Positions 1 through 7,144 of a stretch of DNA of 8,424 nt are shown here, in pieces. The notes beneath the pieces are model-generated. The model was given only the letters and a program-made list of their open reading frames with translations, had not been told where the DNA came from and did no database searches. A program made the translations under genes and the position numbers. Each line of letters begins with the position of its first letter. Position 1 is the first letter of the stretch. Source of the stretch: Deltaproteobacteria bacterium (GTDB lineage: Bacteria; Desulfobacterota_B; Binatia; Bin18); the NCBI GenBank assembly GCA_012271025.1, contig JAAXHF010000215.1, forward strand, positions 1 to 8,424, given 5' to 3'.

Positions 1-332
1 CGATACGGGATTCCCGCCAGGGCCAGCAGCAGCGCGGTGCGCAGCGATTTATGGGGCGCAACGGCCAGGCTGAAGCCCTGGCGGCCGAGCTGGCGGGCGG
101 TCCGCATCAGCCCGCCGAGTCCTCGTCCGTGGGTCCGCTTGGCATCGACGACGACCGCGTCCACATCCGGATGCTGGGCGAGCAGCGGCGCGGCCTGAGG
201 CGTGGTCAGGACGCTCAGGGAAGCCGGCGCAAGAGCCTGACGCAGCGCGCTGAGCAGCGGCGTGGTCAGAATCGTGTCACCCAGAAATCCGGTTTGAGCG
301 ACAAGCAGACGGGGGTGAGCGGGCAGCTGCAT
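1..332 (-). CDS. GT9-family LPS heptosyltransferase, N-terminal part (3' end beyond window)
   Basis: Translating the minus strand from the ATG at 332-330 gives 110 codons, still open at the window edge. Residues 8-25 read RLLVAQTGFLGDTILTTP, the first beta strand and glycine-rich loop of glycosyltransferase family 9. The Asp of the GDT motif (D19) matches the position of the catalytic base in WaaC/WaaF heptosyltransferases. It continues with a second strand (SLSVLTTPQAAPLL), a conserved HPDVDAVVV segment (54-62) and AVAPHKSLRTALLLALAGIPYR. Members transfer L-glycero-D-manno-heptose from ADP-heptose to Kdo or to heptose I on the cytoplasmic face. The start is 4 nt after the methyltransferase stop and lacks a clear Shine-Dalgarno, suggesting coupled translation. 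WaaC, WaaF and WaaQ-type enzymes cannot be told apart from this fragment; the family call is firm, the acceptor is not. Confidence 0.9.
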   Translation of the reverse strand, partial: MQLPAHPRLLVAQTGFLGDTILTTPLLSALRQALAPASLSVLTTPQAAPLLAQHPDVDAVVVDAKRTHGRGLGGLMRTARQLGRQGFSLAVAPHKSLRTALLLALAGIPY

Positions 333-336
333 GGGC

Positions 337-1071
337 TTAGCCGGTCCGCTTCCGAAAGCGCACGACCAGATTATCCTCCATCATCACCCGCGGGTGGACG
401 AGCCAGGACTGCAAACGCAGGTTTTCTCGCTTCTGGCCCGGATTCTTTTCCCGCAGTTGGAGGGTGTACCAGGTATAGGCCGCAATTGGCAGGCCAAACA
501 CGACCCACAGCAAGCGCGAATAGCCCTTGACTTTGCTGTGCCCCAGACGTTCGATTTCCAGCCCGTTTTGTTTGCCCAGATAGTACAGAATAGGCAGATC
601 GATCGGGTAGTTGTGAAAGCGATGGGCGTCCTCAAGCGGCGTATCAAACGGGATGAAGCGACGCTTGGTTTTATGATAGCCGCTCAGAAAAAAATGGAGC
701 CGCGAGTTCAGGCGCATGATGTTCGGCGTGGTCATGATCAGGAGACCGCCCGGCTTGAGAATGCGCGCCAACTCGGTCAGGGCCAGGCGATGATTTTCCA
801 GATGCTCGATTACCTCGACCAGCAGCAGCACGTCGAAGCTGGCGTCGTCATACGGCAGGGGCTGGCGGAGGTCCACCCCATAGTCAATCGGAATGCCGTC
901 CAGGCTCGGACCGCTGGCCTCGAAATTTGTCCCGCGCAAGACAAAACCGCGCGAGCGCAAGATCTGCAAGATTTCGCCCTCTTTACAGCTCACATCCAAG
1001 AGCTGCCGCCCCGACGCCGGCACATCGGCCAGCAGTTCGGTCACGGCTTTGATGAGGAACGGCGCGGCCAT
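337..1071 (-). CDS. class I SAM-dependent methyltransferase in the LPS cluster
   Basis: A 244-residue protein with a Methyltransf_11/23-type Rossmann fold. The SAM-binding motif I is at residues 23-32 (QLLDVSCKEG), followed by an acidic residue after beta 2 (E51), DDASFDVLLLVEVIEHLEN (75-93) and the PGG-containing strand 4/5 region with TTPNI (107-118). Motif I is unusual: the normal DxGxGxG pattern is replaced by DVSCKEG, losing two of three glycines. A hydrophobic stretch at about 185-203 (LLWVVFGLPIAAYTWYT) may bind it to the inner membrane, fitting a lipid-linked or LPS-core substrate. The start ATG lies inside the 3' end of lpxK (31-nt overlap) and the stop is 4 nt before the heptosyltransferase. 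No in-frame ATG or GTG lies between this start and the upstream stop near 1119. The substrate is unknown; a sugar or phosphate methylation of LPS core or O-antigen is inferred from context only. Confidence 0.88.
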   Translation of the reverse strand: MAAPFLIKAVTELLADVPASGRQLLDVSCKEGEILQILRSRGFVLRGTNFEASGPSLDGIPIDYGVDLRQPLPYDDASFDVLLLVEVIEHLENHRLALTELARILKPGGLLIMTTPNIMRLNSRLHFFLSGYHKTKRRFIPFDTPLEDAHRFHNYPIDLPILYYLGKQNGLEIERLGHSKVKGYSRLLWVVFGLPIAAYTWYTLQLREKNPGQKRENLRLQSWLVHPRVMMEDNLVVRFRKRTG

Positions 1072-2216
1072 ATCAACCCATGAAAGATGGATGATGGTCT
1101 CTTCTTTCGCGGGTGGTCATCATCCATCTTTTCGGTCTGGTGTGCCAGTTGACGTTCGATCCTGCTGAGCAGACACTCAGCATTCCTGACCTGCATACGG
1201 ACCCGCAACGCCACCAGCTTGCCGGTCGGAAAAGGAAACCGCTCCAGTTTGACCAGATCCTTTTCGGTTGTGACAATCAGGTCACATCGCCGGCCTATCG
1301 TTACAATAGTCTGCCAATCCGCCTGTGTATAGGTGTGGTGGTCGGCAAAGGACATGACCTCGGTCAGCTCGGCGTCGTGTTCCTGCAGGAGCGCGTAGAA
1401 CGGAGCGGGGTCGGCAATACCGGCCACGGCCAGCACGCGCCGACGGTGGAGCAGGCTGAGTGATAGCTCCTGCCAGTCGCCCTGGCCCGACTCAACCAGA
1501 CTGGTGGGAACAAGGTCGGCGGAGAAGAGCGGCGGCTCGGCTCGGTCAGGCTCCAGCCCCGTGGGCTGCCCCCCCTTGGTCACAATCACCATATCGGCCC
1601 GCCGGGCGGCCGATGGCGGCTCGCGCGAAGGGCCTGCCGGCAACAGCCACTGCCTGTCGAGCCCGGGGCGATCCTGGCGACCGGCGATAAGCAGCAGATC
1701 AACGTCGCGTGTGAGCCGGCGATGCTGGAAACCGTCGTCAAGGATGACCAGCTCGCTGGCAAAATCCTGACTGGCCAGTTGGGCGGCTTTCAGCCGGTTC
1801 TTGCCGGCAATAACAACGCCCGAAAAGCTGCGGGCCAGCATCACCGCCTCATCGCCGACCTCGGCCGGAGTCGCCCGGATTTCTCCTCCGGCACCAACCG
1901 CAGTGGTGTCTGATCGGCTGCCCTTATAGCCGTGGGTCAAAATAGCGATGCGATAGTGTGTACGCTGCTGAAGGGCCTGGGCCAGCCACAGCACAAAAGG
2001 GGTCTTGCCGCTGCCGCCAACCGTCAGGTTGCCAACGCTGATCACCTTTGGTGTGGCCCGTCTTATCGGCAGCAGCCGCCAGTCGTACAAGGCGTTGCGA
2101 GTCCGGACGAGAGCCGAAAAGCCGAGCGCAAAAGGGACCAGAAGCAGCCACGCGAGTCGGCTCCAGCGCTGCTGGCCTTGCCACAGGGTTTGGATCAGGC
2201 GTGCCACAGCCATCAT
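1041..2216 (-). CDS. lpxK: tetraacyldisaccharide 4'-kinase LpxK
   Basis: LpxK phosphorylates the 4' position of tetraacyl disaccharide-1-phosphate to give lipid IVA, at the cytoplasmic face of the inner membrane. The 391-residue product has a hydrophobic N-terminal anchor (about 22-36), the Walker A region SVGNLTVGGSGKTP (60-73), a GYKGS segment (97-100 region, usually GYGGR), DEAVMLA (122-128), the hallmark LDDGFQHRRL (159-168), LLPAGPSREP (191-200), FADHHTY (290-296) and TTEKDLVKL (316-324). These are the family motifs in normal order. The protein is longer than usual: canonical similarity fades near residue 360 and a charged tail of about 30 residues follows, coded across a 14-bp inverted repeat. 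Two ATG codons are adjacent (2216 and 2213). The start is 6 nt after the waaA stop, and the 3' end overlaps the methyltransferase by 31 nt. Confidence 0.96.
   Translation of the reverse strand: MMAVARLIQTLWQGQQRWSRLAWLLLVPFALGFSALVRTRNALYDWRLLPIRRATPKVISVGNLTVGGSGKTPFVLWLAQALQQRTHYRIAILTHGYKGSRSDTTAVGAGGEIRATPAEVGDEAVMLARSFSGVVIAGKNRLKAAQLASQDFASELVILDDGFQHRRLTRDVDLLLIAGRQDRPGLDRQWLLPAGPSREPPSAARRADMVIVTKGGQPTGLEPDRAEPPLFSADLVPTSLVESGQGDWQELSLSLLHRRRVLAVAGIADPAPFYALLQEHDAELTEVMSFADHHTYTQADWQTIVTIGRRCDLIVTTEKDLVKLERFPFPTGKLVALRVRMQVRNAECLLSRIERQLAHQTEKMDDDHPRKKRPSSIFHGLIWPRRSSSKP
1083..1131. repeat. perfect 14-bp inverted repeat in the tail of lpxK
   Basis: The plus-strand arm AAAGATGGATGATG at 1083-1096 is exactly complementary to CATCATCCATCTTT at 1118-1131, with 21 nt between them. 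In the minus-strand mRNA this would form a 14-bp stem about 11 nt upstream of the methyltransferase ATG (1071), within the lpxK reading frame (residues near EKMDDD to SSIF). No T-run follows, so it is not a classical intrinsic terminator. It could gate methyltransferase initiation, act as an RNA processing or stability element, or be the remnant of a small inserted palindrome. The repeat itself is certain; its function is inference. Confidence 0.8.
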
Positions 2217-2222
2217 ATCTGC

Positions 2223-3515
2223 TCATCCTGCTCGAGGCCCGAAGCGCCGCTCGCGTATAACACTCAGGGTCCGCTCGACCGCACCGTGCTCTTGCCGGAT
2301 GGCCGCATACGCCCGCCGGCCGACCTGTCGGCTCAGGCTGAGGTCGCTCAGGAGCGGGAGCGCGTGATGGGCCAGACTGCCGGCATCCGTCACCTCTCTC
2401 CCCCCGCCGGTGTGTTTGAGGGCTTCCACGACCGAGGCAAAATTGCGGGTATGAGGCCCAAACAACACCGGCACTCGGGCCAGGGCCGGCTCAATGACGC
2501 TGTGTCCGCCCGGGCCTTTGACCAGGCTGCCGCCGACAAAAACAACTGCCGCGGCAGAGTAAAAAGAGGCCAGTTCGCCCAGGCTGTCGAGCAGGAAGAC
2601 CTCGATGGCGGGATCGCCGGACGGCTGGCTCCGCTTGGCATAGCCCACGCCGGATTTTTTCAGCACGGTTTCAACCTCGTCAAAACGCTGCGGATAGCGC
2701 GGAGCGAGCAGCAGCAGCAGAGTCGGAAGGTGTGTCCGCAGCCGGCGGTAGCCGTCGAGCAGGATTTCCTCTTCCCCCCGGTGGGTGCTGGCCGCTATCA
2801 GAATCGGTCGGCCGGCCAAGCCGAGTTTCTCCAGGATGGCTTTCCCCCGATCATTGGACTCGACACTCCCGTCCACCTTGAAATTGCCGGTCACCACGAC
2901 CCGTTCGTGGGGAACTCCGGCAGCAATCATGCGTTCCGCATCGGCCTGGGTTTGCATACAGCACAGGCTGAGGCTGCGCAGCACCGGCTCAAACACCGGC
3001 CGCAGCAGTCCGTAGCGGTGCGCCGCCCGAGCAGAAAACCGGCCGCTGACCAGGACGGTCGGGACGCCGTGTCGGTGTAAGATCGACAGACAGTTGGGCC
3101 ACAGCTCGGTTTCCGTGAAAAAAAAGACGCTGGGTCGTATCTGCCCTAGCACCCGCCTGACACACAGCGGATGGTCGAGCGGAAAGTAGATGACCGCATC
3201 GGCCTCCGGCAGCCGGTCGGTCGCCGCCCGATAGGCCGTCGGGGTTAAGACCGACAGCACCACGGCCACGTCGGGAAACTGCGCTTTCAGACTACGTAGA
3301 AAAGGCCGGGTGGCCAGGCTCTCACCGACCGACGGGGCGTGCAGCCACACGACCGCTCGGCTCCCCAGGCGCTGGACGACGCTGGGCGGCAGCCGGCTCA
3401 GCCGCTGGCTCAGACCCAAACGGTAGCGCGGGCGAATGAGCAGGGCCAGGCCGATGAACGGCAGGGCCAGCAGGCCGCCCAGGCTCAGCACACAGTTGTA
3501 CACCAGCCGGCCCAT
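2223..3515 (-). CDS. waaA: 3-deoxy-D-manno-octulosonic acid (Kdo) transferase
   Basis: WaaA (KdtA) transfers Kdo from CMP-Kdo to lipid IVA at the inner membrane; members add one, two or more residues. The 430-residue protein is of normal family length. It has an N-terminal membrane anchor (about 7-27), WLHAPSVGES (57-66) with the catalytic-position Glu at E65, FFTETELWPN (132-141), the linker GNFKVD (210-215, often GNLKFD), ASTHRGEE (242-249) and a C-terminal nucleotide-binding segment GGSLVKGPGGHSVIEPA (328-344). The last motif is usually GGHNPLEP, so the Asn-Pro-Leu part is substituted here, although the His and Glu-Pro are kept. The start is 8 nt after the acyltransferase stop and the stop is 6 nt before lpxK. 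The number of Kdo residues transferred cannot be judged from sequence. A T8 run in the coding strand (3118-3125) lies just before the ETELWPN codons. Confidence 0.96.
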   Translation of the reverse strand: MGRLVYNCVLSLGGLLALPFIGLALLIRPRYRLGLSQRLSRLPPSVVQRLGSRAVVWLHAPSVGESLATRPFLRSLKAQFPDVAVVLSVLTPTAYRAATDRLPEADAVIYFPLDHPLCVRRVLGQIRPSVFFFTETELWPNCLSILHRHGVPTVLVSGRFSARAAHRYGLLRPVFEPVLRSLSLCCMQTQADAERMIAAGVPHERVVVTGNFKVDGSVESNDRGKAILEKLGLAGRPILIAASTHRGEEEILLDGYRRLRTHLPTLLLLLAPRYPQRFDEVETVLKKSGVGYAKRSQPSGDPAIEVFLLDSLGELASFYSAAAVVFVGGSLVKGPGGHSVIEPALARVPVLFGPHTRNFASVVEALKHTGGGREVTDAGSLAHHALPLLSDLSLSRQVGRRAYAAIRQEHGAVERTLSVIRERRFGPRAG

Positions 3516-3523
3516 GGCGAGGC

Positions 3524-4237
3524 TTATCCGCTGCGGTCCGGGCCGAAATAGGTATCAGCCTGGGCTGTGATCTGCCGCAGTCGTCCTTCCAACTCCCGGC
3601 GCTTTGTTTCCATCAACTCGGCCGAGGCATCGGCCGGGACGTGTATCGGCTGTCCGGCGATGTACACAATTCTGCTGAACGGAAAGGGGATGAGCAGCCG
3701 GTCCCAACTGCCGACCGTCGTTTTCCAGGCTGCGCCATAGGTGACCGGATAGACCGGAGCGCCGGTGGCGCGAGCCAGCTGCAAGACCCCGGGCTTGGCC
3801 TGATAGCGCGGTCCCCGCGGCCCGTCAGGGACGATAATCAAGTCATAGCCGGCCTGGTAGGCCTCGACCATGCCTTTGAGCCCGGTGACCCACCCCCGGG
3901 TCGAAGAGCCACGCACGGAGATGATCCTGAAGCGCCGGATGACCCGCGAGATGATTTCCCCATCCCGGTGAACGCTGTTCATAATGCAGGCCTTCCGGCC
4001 CCGGTAGGGGAAGGGCATCAGGACCATGCGGTTATGCCAAAAGGCCAGAATGACCTGTCCGCCCCGTGCCCAGCGGCCAAACAACTCCTGCGTCCCCACA
4101 TACTCGATGCGCATCGTCTTGCTCAAGCCCCACAGGGCGCCCAGGGCGAGAGCGGTCCAGGCCCGGATTTTGACTTCTTCAGCCCCGGAAAAACGGGGCG
4201 GCTTAATGAAGGGTGGGAGACTGGAACTGGAGGTCAT
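3524..4237 (-). CDS. DUF374 lysophospholipid acyltransferase family protein (LpxJ-like candidate)
   Basis: From the ATG at 4237 the product has 237 residues: a hydrophobic N-terminal segment (about 25-40), then family motifs LAFWHNRM (64-71), NSVHRDGE (87-94), VRGSSTRG (108-115), VPDGPRGPRYQAKPGV (136-151) and the SWDRLLIPFPFS region (177-188). This set is characteristic of DUF374 rather than of the LpxL/LpxM (HtrB/MsbB) family. A DUF374 protein of Campylobacterota, LpxJ, has been reported as a lipid A secondary acyltransferase, and the position between msbA and waaA suggests a similar job here; this is inference. The start is uncertain: 4237 overlaps msbA by 35 nt and lacks a strong Shine-Dalgarno, the ATG at 4297 would overlap by 95 nt, and no ATG, GTG or TTG lies between the msbA stop and the conserved region. 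The stop is 8 nt before waaA. Confidence 0.9.
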   Translation of the reverse strand: MTSSSSLPPFIKPPRFSGAEEVKIRAWTALALGALWGLSKTMRIEYVGTQELFGRWARGGQVILAFWHNRMVLMPFPYRGRKACIMNSVHRDGEIISRVIRRFRIISVRGSSTRGWVTGLKGMVEAYQAGYDLIIVPDGPRGPRYQAKPGVLQLARATGAPVYPVTYGAAWKTTVGSWDRLLIPFPFSRIVYIAGQPIHVPADASAELMETKRRELEGRLRQITAQADTYFGPDRSG

Positions 4238-5933
4238 ACAGCTTGCGGTACTGGGCGTTGTGGGCCAGCAGTTCTTCGTGACCGCCCTCTTCAACAATCC
4301 GTCCCTCGTGGATCACGACAATCCGGTCGGCGCGATGAATCGTCGACAGGCGGTGGGCAATGACGAGAACCGTGCGACCCGTCATCAGCCGCTCAATGGC
4401 CGCCTGAACCAGCCGCTCCGATTCGTTGTCGAGGGAAGAGGTGGCTTCGTCGAGAATGAGAATCGGCGCGTTTTTGAGCAGGGCGCGGGCAATCGCCAGC
4501 CGCTGCCGCTGGCCGCCGGACAGGCGTACGCCAAGCTCGCCAATCACGGTGTCATAGCCCTGGGGCAGGGCCGTAATAAAATCGTGGGCATAGGCCGCCT
4601 CGGCTGCGGCAACGACTTCTTCCAGCGGGCGCTGCGGTCCGCCATAGGCAATATTATTGCGCACGGTATCATTGAACAGAAAGGTGAACTGGGTCACGAC
4701 GGCGATCTGGGCTCGCAGGGATTGCAGCGTAATATCGCGGATATCGGTACCGTCAACGCAGATGTGGCCCTGCTCGACATCGTAAAACCGGGGGATCAGA
4801 TCGGCCAGGGTACTCTTGCCGCCCCCACTCGGGCCGACCAAGGCCACGGCTTCACCGGCACGGATATCGAGGCAGATATCCTCGAGTACCCACTCCTGGC
4901 CGTAGCGGAAAGAGACGTGCTCAAAGCGCAGCCCCCGGGTCACCCCCGGCAGGCGCTGCGCCCCAGGCCGATCGCTGACCTCGGGCGGCTCGTCCAACAC
5001 CTCAAACAGACGTTCGGCCGCAGCCAGACCGGTTTGGATGGCCGCATTGGTCCGGGTCAGATGCTTAAACGGTTCGTACAAGAGCAGCATGGCGGTCAGA
5101 AAGGCCACAAACGCACCCTGTGTCCGCTCGCCCTCAATCACGCTGGCCCCGCCATACCACACCACCGCAGCAATCCCGCAGGCGGCAACCAGCTCGACCA
5201 TGGACGGAACAAACGCCCGCAGCCGGCCGGCCCGCATGGAATGGCGAAAGATCCGCCGGTTCTCTGCCGCAAAGCGTTGTTGCTCGTAGGCTTCCATGCC
5301 AAACGCCTTGACTACCCGGTTGCCCTGAATGGCCTCCTGGAGCAGGGCCGACAGATAGCCGAGCGCCCCCTGTCCCTGGCGGCTGAAACGGCGGACTTTT
5401 TTATACACCTCCATCAGGGGCAGGATGGTGAGCGGAAAGACGATGAACGCCAGAACGGCCAGAAACCAGTCTTTGACAAACGCCACAATAACCAGGGCGA
5501 GCAGCGTCGTACTGTCCTTCATCATTGAGGCCGAGGTCTGGGTCAGGGCCTCCCGGACCAGGGTCGTATCGTTGGTCACTCGGGACAGAATGGTCCCGGT
5601 CGGGTTGTTGTGAAAGTAGGCCACCGACAGATACTGGAGATGGCGGTTGAGGCGGTTGCGCAGATCTTCAACAATGCGCTGGCCGACATATTCCATCAGA
5701 TAGCTGTGACCGAAATTGACCAGCCCGCGGACAACGAACACGCCGATAATGATGAGCGGCAGAATACGCAGCGCGTCCAGGTTTTTTGCGGCAAAGATGT
5801 CGTCGAAGACGTGCTCGACCACAAACGGGAGCGCTCCGCTCGTCGCGCTAAAGACCACCATGCAACCCAAGGCCAGAAAGAACTGGGGCAGATAGGGACG
5901 CAAAAACGGCAGCAGACGACGGTAGATTTTCAT
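4203..5933 (-). CDS. msbA: lipid A export ABC transporter (MsbA-type, permease and ATPase fused)
   Basis: MsbA is a homodimeric half-transporter that flips core-lipid A from the inner to the outer leaflet of the inner membrane. The product has 576 residues, normal for MsbA: a six-helix type I exporter domain (about 1-310) and a nucleotide-binding domain. Counting from the GTG three codons upstream of the ATG, the motifs are Walker A GPSGGGKST (370-378), Q-loop Q418, signature LSGGQ (474-478), Walker B ILILDE (494-499) with catalytic Glu499, and the switch His530; subtract 3 for numbering from the ATG. All are intact. I chose the ATG at 5933 because it forms a classic ATGA overlap with the lpxB stop and gives the typical start MKIYRRLLPFLRPY. 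The GTG at 5942 is possible, as a GGAG lies 4 nt before it. Related multidrug exporters look alike, but the neighbourhood strongly supports lipid A export. Confidence 0.93.
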   Translation of the reverse strand: MKIYRRLLPFLRPYLPQFFLALGCMVVFSATSGALPFVVEHVFDDIFAAKNLDALRILPLIIIGVFVVRGLVNFGHSYLMEYVGQRIVEDLRNRLNRHLQYLSVAYFHNNPTGTILSRVTNDTTLVREALTQTSASMMKDSTTLLALVIVAFVKDWFLAVLAFIVFPLTILPLMEVYKKVRRFSRQGQGALGYLSALLQEAIQGNRVVKAFGMEAYEQQRFAAENRRIFRHSMRAGRLRAFVPSMVELVAACGIAAVVWYGGASVIEGERTQGAFVAFLTAMLLLYEPFKHLTRTNAAIQTGLAAAERLFEVLDEPPEVSDRPGAQRLPGVTRGLRFEHVSFRYGQEWVLEDICLDIRAGEAVALVGPSGGGKSTLADLIPRFYDVEQGHICVDGTDIRDITLQSLRAQIAVVTQFTFLFNDTVRNNIAYGGPQRPLEEVVAAAEAAYAHDFITALPQGYDTVIGELGVRLSGGQRQRLAIARALLKNAPILILDEATSSLDNESERLVQAAIERLMTGRTVLVIAHRLSTIHRADRIVVIHEGRIVEEGGHEELLAHNAQYRKLYDLQFQSPTLH

Positions 5934-7144
5934 GGCGAGCACGCAGCTCCGAGTCGTGAGCTTTTCTCCAGCATGTCCAGAATCAGGCCAGCCGTGCGTT
6001 CGGCTGCGCCGCCGTCCCCCAAGCGCCGGCGAACCTCCCGTAAGCCGTGCTGCGCCACGCTATACGCTTGGCGGCTGTCGAGCAAGCGCCGGACTTCATG
6101 GACAATCCGGTCTGGAGTCACCGCGCCCTGAATCAGCTCGGGCACGACCCGTCGCTCGGCAATCAGATTCGGCATCCCGATGAAGGGTACGTCGACAAAC
6201 AGGCGGGCCAGCGCATAGGTCAGCGGCGCCATGCGATACACAATGACCATCGGTCGTTCGAGCAGCGCAGTCTCAAGGGTGGCGGTTCCCGAGGCGACGA
6301 CCGCCAGGTCTGCCGCATGAACGAGGTTATAGGTGTCGCCCTGCACCACCCGAACCTGGCTCGGTCCGATCCGCTCCCGAGCCAGCTGCGCCTCGACCGC
6401 AGCCCGGTCCAGGCTCGGCGCCAGGGCCAGGACGGCCTGGCAGGCCGGCCCGAGCTGTGTCGCCGCCCCGAGCAGGGGGGGCAGCAGATAGCGCAGTTCC
6501 TGGGCGCGGCTGCCCGGCAGCAGGGCGGTGGTCGGTCGGTCCGGATCGAGCCCATAGCGCCGCAGGGTGTCCTGCCGCGGACGGGTTGCCCGCACCCGGT
6601 CAACCAGCGGATGGCCAACAAACTCCACGCTACAGCCGTGGGCGGCGTAAAAGTCCGGCTCAAAGGGGAACACCACGGCCAGCTGATCGACCCGTTCGGC
6701 AATGGTGTAGACCCGCCGTCTGCGCCACGCCCACACCTGGGGGCTGATGTAGTAGAACACCGGCACGCCGGCCTGTTTGGCAATTTTGGCAACGCGCAGA
6801 TTGAACTCCGGAAAATCAATCAAGACCAGCAGGTCGGGCGGCCGGGAACGGAGCAGTGCGCTGAGCTGGCGATAGGCGCGAATCAGGTTGCCGACTTTAT
6901 CGCTGGCCTCGAACAGGCCCATGCCGGCAATCGCGGCGCTATCGACCAGGGTCCGCATCCCGGCCGCCCGCAGCGCCTGCCCACCAACGCCAAAGACTTC
7001 GAGCTGCGGTGCCCGGTTTCTCAGCGCGCTGACCACGTCCGCGCCATGCGCATCGCCCGAGTCCTCGCCGGCGACGAGCAAAATCCGCCGTGTGGCGGGC
7101 TGGGAGCTGAGGGCTGGGGACCGACTGGGGGACAGGGCGGGCAT
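5930..7144 (-). CDS. lpxB: lipid-A-disaccharide synthase
   Basis: LpxB (GT19) joins lipid X and UDP-2,3-diacylglucosamine into the beta-1',6-linked disaccharide on the cytoplasmic side of the membrane. The 404-residue protein carries the family motifs in order: LLVAGEDSGDAHGA (22-35; usually AGEASGD), FGVGG (51-55), DFPEFNLRVAK (110-120), YYISPQVWAWRRRRV (131-145), FPFEPDFY (159-166), FVGHPLVD (175-182), LLPGSRAQE (208-216), ASGTATLE (284-291) and the GMPNLIAERRVVPELIQG segment (323-340). The N-terminus has an extra 18-19 residues rich in Pro, Ser and Ala with PALS repeated (2-5 and 10-13), absent from short forms such as the Escherichia protein; no alternative ATG lies before the conserved region. 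The ATG follows the TAG stop of the oxidoreductase with no gap, and the TGA stop overlaps msbA by 4 nt. Confidence 0.97.
   Translation of the reverse strand: MPALSPSRSPALSSQPATRRILLVAGEDSGDAHGADVVSALRNRAPQLEVFGVGGQALRAAGMRTLVDSAAIAGMGLFEASDKVGNLIRAYRQLSALLRSRPPDLLVLIDFPEFNLRVAKIAKQAGVPVFYYISPQVWAWRRRRVYTIAERVDQLAVVFPFEPDFYAAHGCSVEFVGHPLVDRVRATRPRQDTLRRYGLDPDRPTTALLPGSRAQELRYLLPPLLGAATQLGPACQAVLALAPSLDRAAVEAQLARERIGPSQVRVVQGDTYNLVHAADLAVVASGTATLETALLERPMVIVYRMAPLTYALARLFVDVPFIGMPNLIAERRVVPELIQGAVTPDRIVHEVRRLLDSRQAYSVAQHGLREVRRRLGDGGAAERTAGLILDMLEKSSRLGAACSP

Noticed and set aside
51..1083. Plus-strand open frames (51-530 and 331-1083) opposite the heptosyltransferase and methyltransferase
   Set aside because: Both are shadows of clear minus-strand genes; their translations contain no recognisable fold.
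1083..1131. Intrinsic terminator after lpxK
   Set aside because: The stem is perfect but not GC-rich, has a 21-nt loop, is not followed by a T-run on the minus strand, and lies inside coding sequence.
1932..3080. 382-codon open frame on the plus strand opposite lpxK and waaA
   Set aside because: It runs across two well-supported genes in the opposite direction and resembles a composition artefact.
4238..4297. Longer acyltransferase starting at the ATG at 4297
   Set aside because: It would overlap msbA by 95 nt, and the added residues are an out-of-frame reading of the conserved MsbA C-terminus.
4026..5528. 500-codon open frame on the plus strand opposite msbA
   Set aside because: It is antisense to an intact MsbA with all ATPase motifs, its translation shows no domain I recognise, and long antisense frames are common in GC-rich genes.
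6474..6482. G7 run in lpxB as a possible sequencing error or frameshift site
   Set aside because: The LpxB frame and motifs are intact on both sides, so the run length appears correct.
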